Assembly (NCBI RefSeq): GCF_020405185.1
Contig: NZ_CP084465.1
Span: 1-64,000 of the forward strand
Length of the DNA: 64,000 nt
Reading direction: 5' to 3'
DNA from: Halomicrobium salinisoli
Lineage (GTDB): Archaea > Halobacteriota > Halobacteria > Halobacteriales > Haloarculaceae
Under the pieces are notes generated by a model. That model was not told the DNA's origin, did no database searches, and saw only the letters and a list, made by a program, of their open reading frames with translations. Positions 61,162 through 64,000 of this stretch are shown in pieces (the first letter of the stretch is position 1; every line of letters begins with the position of its first letter). Made by a program: the position numbers and the translations under genes.

Positions 61162-61746
61162 TTACTTCAGGTTTTCTAGAATCTGGAGAAACCGGAACGC
61201 GGGGGCTCCGTGGTCGCTGGTGTCACCCTGTGCTTCCTCGCGGAGGTTTTGAATTCGTTCCTTGTAGTCTTGATTGATGATGAGTTCGAGCTCGTCGCCA
61301 GTCTCATCTTTGAACCGGCGTTGAAGTTCTTCGAGGCCGTCGATTAGGCCACTTCCTCGCTCCCAACCGGTAACGACGGGAGCCCAGAATTGGTATGCGT
61401 GATCGTCGGCATTCGCAAATGTGTCATTCACGTAACTGTAGTCTTCACGGAATTTCCGCTGGATCTTCTGGAGAGAATATTGATGTGCCTTGGTATTGGT
61501 GAATTCGGTCCACCACCCTTCGTCTGGTGTTCCCGAGTAGAGTTTCCCACTCATATGAGTTACCACTTCACAGACGTAGACATTTTGTTTGCCCGTATCC
61601 CGACTATTGTCGATGGCGATGACATCGGCTTCCATCTGGTTTCCGCGCTCCTCAGAACGGTTGTTATAGCTGACAACCTCACAGCTATTTAGGCGCTTGT
61701 GGTACGCACCGACCAACAACTCGCCCCAAGTCGCATTTACCGGCAT
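61162..61746 (-). CDS. Restriction-endonuclease-like protein (194 aa)
   Basis: Residues about 1-75 look like a PD-(D/E)XK-type nuclease core. A helix WGELLVGAYHKRL is followed by VVSYNNRSEERGNQMEADVI, which carries the acidic pair, and then QNVYVCEVVTHM in place of the E-x-K motif (here E-x-x-T-H). The rest is helical with the conserved aromatic stretch HAYQFWAPVVTGWERG. The ATG at 61746 is chosen because of a TATA-like TTATGGTTATT about 25 bases upstream on the minus strand; ATG at 61803 would add 19 residues. The gene is isolated, AT-richer, and divergent from the 61983 gene. Nuclease identity is tentative, since the catalytic Lys is replaced. Confidence 0.6.
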   Translation of the reverse strand: MPVNATWGELLVGAYHKRLNSCEVVSYNNRSEERGNQMEADVIAIDNSRDTGKQNVYVCEVVTHMSGKLYSGTPDEGWWTEFTNTKAHQYSLQKIQRKFREDYSYVNDTFANADDHAYQFWAPVVTGWERGSGLIDGLEELQRRFKDETGDELELIINQDYKERIQNLREEAQGDTSDHGAPAFRFLQILENLK

Positions 61747-61982
61747 TACAAACGAATCATGGAATAACCATAAGAAGGCTCGGAAGACTGGGGGCTCACT
61801 CATTCTGTAGAACCACGCCCGTCTTCCAAGTACTAGTTCAAGTGAGGCTGCGGGCACTACAGATAGAATAATCTAACAGATATTTCGGATACCTTGTTCT
61901 GGAATGAGATTAGATCACCGAATCAGTCCAAAACGGATGATAGCAACACAAAGTTGATTACAATCTGCTAGGGGTTAGACGT

Positions 61983-62537
61983 ATGGGATTTCTCCAGTCA
62001 TTGTTTGGTGATCCATCACCACCAGATCAAGAGCAGGAATCAGAGCCCTCAATCAACCTTTCTGAAGAGAACCACGAAGTCGTACATCCAGTTGTTGTAC
62101 GTCAGCCGGAATTAGATGCGTTCAAGCAACTGATTGCGGAGGAACGAGAAGAACCGTATTCGGAGACCGAGATGCCTGAATTCTTGCGGGAGTCGATAGA
62201 TGAAGGATGGCAAGAACTCACTCCAGGTGATCAGAACTGGTCAGAAGAAAATGAGCAGCGTCGGCAACTTGCTGAAGAGATAATTGGGGCCTGGGAAGAC
62301 GAGATCAATGGTGAATCAGGGGTGATTCTTCTCCCCATAGGCGCCTACTACAAATTAGAAAAATTCCTCTGGGCGTGTGAGGCCCGTGCAGAAAACGAGC
62401 AAGACCCCTTTGACCTCCCAGACACCTTCTTAGATGCTGCCTCGCTTGTGAAGCGTCTAAAGGCTGCTGAAAACGATGATGGTATACCTACTGTCTTCGC
62501 TCACGTTGATGATGTCCCCGTTACTCGCGGACAGTAA
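61983..62537 (+). CDS. Hypothetical acidic protein (184 aa)
   Basis: No family is recognised. The first 35 residues are acidic and disordered (PSPPDQEQESEPS), and the rest is helical, with EYKLEKFLWACEARA-like and VVVRQPELDAFKQLIAEERE segments and a single Cys near residue 137. There is no membrane segment or metal cluster. It is AT-richer than the GC-rich neighbourhood, like the 61162 gene from which it diverges, so the two may form one transferred unit. The spacing to the next gene is 123 bases. A regulatory or antitoxin-like partner of the nuclease-like gene is a guess. Confidence 0.7.
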   Translation: MGFLQSLFGDPSPPDQEQESEPSINLSEENHEVVHPVVVRQPELDAFKQLIAEEREEPYSETEMPEFLRESIDEGWQELTPGDQNWSEENEQRRQLAEEIIGAWEDEINGESGVILLPIGAYYKLEKFLWACEARAENEQDPFDLPDTFLDAASLVKRLKAAENDDGIPTVFAHVDDVPVTRGQ

Positions 62538-62627
62538 GTTCGCTGACGTGCCCTACCATCGAAACGCGTAGATCACACCGTTTGTTTGCCGTCGTCGAAT
62601 GGACGGCCCGCAGTAGGCCGACAACAC

Positions 62628-62634
62628 GTTTATC
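62628..62634 (+). promoter_or_regulatory. TATA box of hicBA
   Basis: GTTTATC lies about 30 bases before the ATG at 62661, placing the transcription start within a few bases of the hicB start codon. Confidence 0.5.
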
Positions 62635-62660
62635 AGGTGATGCCACGAATGTCACATACT

Positions 62661-62906
62661 ATGAGCGCCGGGAAGGAAATTCGATTAACAAACGACGGGG
62701 ATACAGACCTCTGGACGGCGGTGGACGTCGAAACAGGCGTCGCCAGCCAGGGAGAGACCCGTGAAGCAGCCCTCGAAAACCTCGACGAGGCGGTTGAGGG
62801 CTACAAGGGTGCAGGTCGACCGCCTACCGAGGAAGAACTTCAGGAGCTCGGCATCGATCCCGACGAGAACGACTGCTCGGGCGAACTTCCTGACGTCCTC
62901 CAGTAA
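62661..62906 (+). CDS. hicB: HicB-like antitoxin
   Basis: The 81-aa product has the partial RNase-H-like HicB fold: EIRLTNDGDTDLWTAVDVET, then GVASQGETREAALENLDEAV, in which the Gly-x-x-T-x-x-E/A-A-x-x-N-L helix is the family hallmark. A C-terminal Pro/Glu-rich tail follows (GRPPTEEELQELGIDPDEND). The antitoxin precedes its toxin and is separated from it by 11 bases, so the two should be one operon. HicB neutralises the toxin and usually represses its own promoter. The ATG at 62661 is used; ATG 62649 is possible. No separate DNA-binding domain is visible, so autorepression may need the tail. Confidence 0.85.
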   Translation: MSAGKEIRLTNDGDTDLWTAVDVETGVASQGETREAALENLDEAVEGYKGAGRPPTEEELQELGIDPDENDCSGELPDVLQ

Positions 62907-62917
62907 GCAACTGTTCG

Positions 62918-63172
62918 ATGGTCTCTCGCGATTTTAGTGGAGCCGACATCGTTAGCGTCCTCTGTAACGTGGGGAACTATCGCCTCGATCGAATACGAGG
63001 CGACCACTACATTCTCAAATGGGACCCGCCCGAAGATCACGACACAGAACCTCGGACTGTGCCAGTTCCGTATCACGACCGGATTGACACCGGAACGCTA
63101 TCGTCAATCGCTGAGCAAGCAGGCGCAAACGACTTCGACGAGTTCTGCCGGTGGATCGACCGGAACCGCTAG
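62918..63172 (+). CDS. hicA: HicA-like mRNA interferase toxin
   Basis: This 84-aa protein has the dsRBD-like HicA fold. The N-terminal helix DFSGADIVSVLCNVGNYRLD is followed by the strand with the catalytic His (RIRGDHYILKWDPP), and later VPVPYHDRIDTGTLSSIAEQ, the family's conserved H-D-x-I/L-x-x-G-T-L element. HicA cleaves mRNA when free of HicB. It follows hicB directly, in the order antitoxin then toxin, and is the last recognisable gene before the GC-rich right end. Both catalytic features appear intact. The pair probably stabilises the plasmid or limits phage growth; which applies here cannot be decided. Confidence 0.85.
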   Translation: MVSRDFSGADIVSVLCNVGNYRLDRIRGDHYILKWDPPEDHDTEPRTVPVPYHDRIDTGTLSSIAEQAGANDFDEFCRWIDRNR

Positions 63173-64000
63173 CCTCGATGTCCCCTCATTTTCGGTCACA
63201 TCTTCGCGAGTGAACCGATTTTCGTATGGTCGGTTTGTCGCTCTCTCGAAGGCGTACGTTCCGGCCGCGCTCCACGGGCTGCGCGCCTGGCCGCGTGCAG
63301 CCCATTCCTGCCGGGCAGCTTCCGGCCCCACTACTCGTCGCTGGCGCTCCTCGCGGTGAGGCCGGACTCCTGCCGGGTCGGGCCGGGCTCGCTCACGCAC
63401 CGCTCGCGCCGCTGCACTCACTCGTTCTCTCTGCCGGCGGACTCCTCCGCTGACGCGGAGCTTCCGCCGACGTCGACCGGGCGCACCGCTCGTGACCTTT
63501 CGCGTTCCACGGGGGTGTCTCGTCGCGACGGACGCTGTTGCGCCGCGACTCGGTCAGCCCCCGTGGACACGAGTCACCGTCCGCGGTGCGCCCTGTCTCA
63601 CAGTCTCGGTCCACGAGCACAACTCGTTCGGACTCGCCGGACTTCCGGAGGCTTCCGGCGACCGCGCCTGCGGCGCGGCGTCGAGTGTGAGACCACTCGT
63701 TCGCTCGGCGGGCGCGACGTCCTCCGTCCGCCGCGCCCGCACCGGCGCTCGGGTGCGTTCGCTCGTGTGGGCGGCCCGAAGCCCTTGCACCGCACCGTCC
63801 GTGCCGGCTCCGCGCCTCGTCGCTGGCGCTCCTCGGCACGGACCCGCGGATGACGGCTGGGTTCAAGGGCTTCGCCGGCGCTCGCCGCGTGCTGCCCGGC
63901 CGTCACTCGACTGTGGGGGCTGGCGTCCGGCGACGCGTCGCGCCTCCAGGTGAACCGAGAGGCGCGACGCGGTCGCCTCTCAGAACTCCCTGCACTGATG
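63173..64000. other. Very GC-rich stretch without convincing genes
   Basis: Several long frames overlap on both strands, but they lack the acidic composition of haloarchaeal proteins and are full of Arg, Pro, Ser and Ala. They look like by-products of high GC. The segment CGTCGCTGGCGCTCCTCG recurs at about 63340 and 63820. I see no RNA gene or terminal repeat that I can support. Confidence 0.5.

Overview
The window looks like part of a haloarchaeal (class Halobacteria) plasmid or megaplasmid, not a core chromosome. The proteins are strongly acidic and the DNA is mostly GC-rich. There is a haloarchaeal Orc1/Cdc6 gene beside an origin with repeated origin-recognition boxes, a ParA operon with iterons, an archaeal TFB, AbrB- and HicBA-type small regulators, and many leaderless promoters with TATA boxes about 27 bp before the ATG. 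I see no rRNA, tRNA or CRISPR array. The species cannot be named from this.

Layout. 1-1.3 kb: parA, the start of its partner gene, and iterons. 1.3-4.2 kb: a small GIY-YIG protein, an HhH-type glycosylase translationally coupled to a second GIY-YIG nuclease, and a CARF-winged-helix regulator. 4.6-23.4 kb: one tightly packed seven-gene operon. It encodes two unknown proteins, a 1044-aa P-loop ATPase, a coiled-coil protein, two giant tandem YprA/DUF1998-type helicases (1843 and 1816 aa) and a phospholipase-D-like protein. This is the best candidate for a poorly described defence system. It shares parts with DISARM and Dpd, but no modification enzyme is present. 24-30 kb: an AT-richer island with a DUF262 protein, a TPR-membrane protein and a broken two-gene toxin-antitoxin-like pair. 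30-33.2 kb: origin, orc1/cdc6 and an 11-copy, 26-bp repeat array. 33.2-42 kb: a mobilisation/conjugation module on the minus strand (VirB4-like, VirB6-like, pilin-like, lipoprotein, VirD4-like coupling protein, small HUH relaxase, RHH accessory protein). 42-44 kb: an archaeo-eukaryotic primase-like protein. 44-52.6 kb: small regulators, membrane minigenes, a HEPN-like protein, a plasmid-borne 'RNA polymerase epsilon'-like protein and several single-lesion pseudogenes. 52.8-61 kb: an ArdC/IrrE-like metallopeptidase, a SWIM zinc-finger protein, a UvrD helicase fused to a Cas4/AddB-like nuclease, and TFB. Four genes in this part share one upstream GC-rich motif. 61-63.2 kb: a nuclease-like gene, an unknown gene and hicBA. 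63.2-64 kb: very GC-rich DNA without a convincing gene.

How the parts fit. ParA, Orc1 and the primase would maintain the replicon, and the VirB/VirD4/relaxase set would move it. The 1.8-30 kb block is a defence island carried as cargo. At least six accessory genes each carry a single stop or frameshift, so the cargo seems to be turning over. A perfect TTAACCAACA inverted repeat occurs three times and may tie dispersed plasmid genes to one regulator or replication protein.
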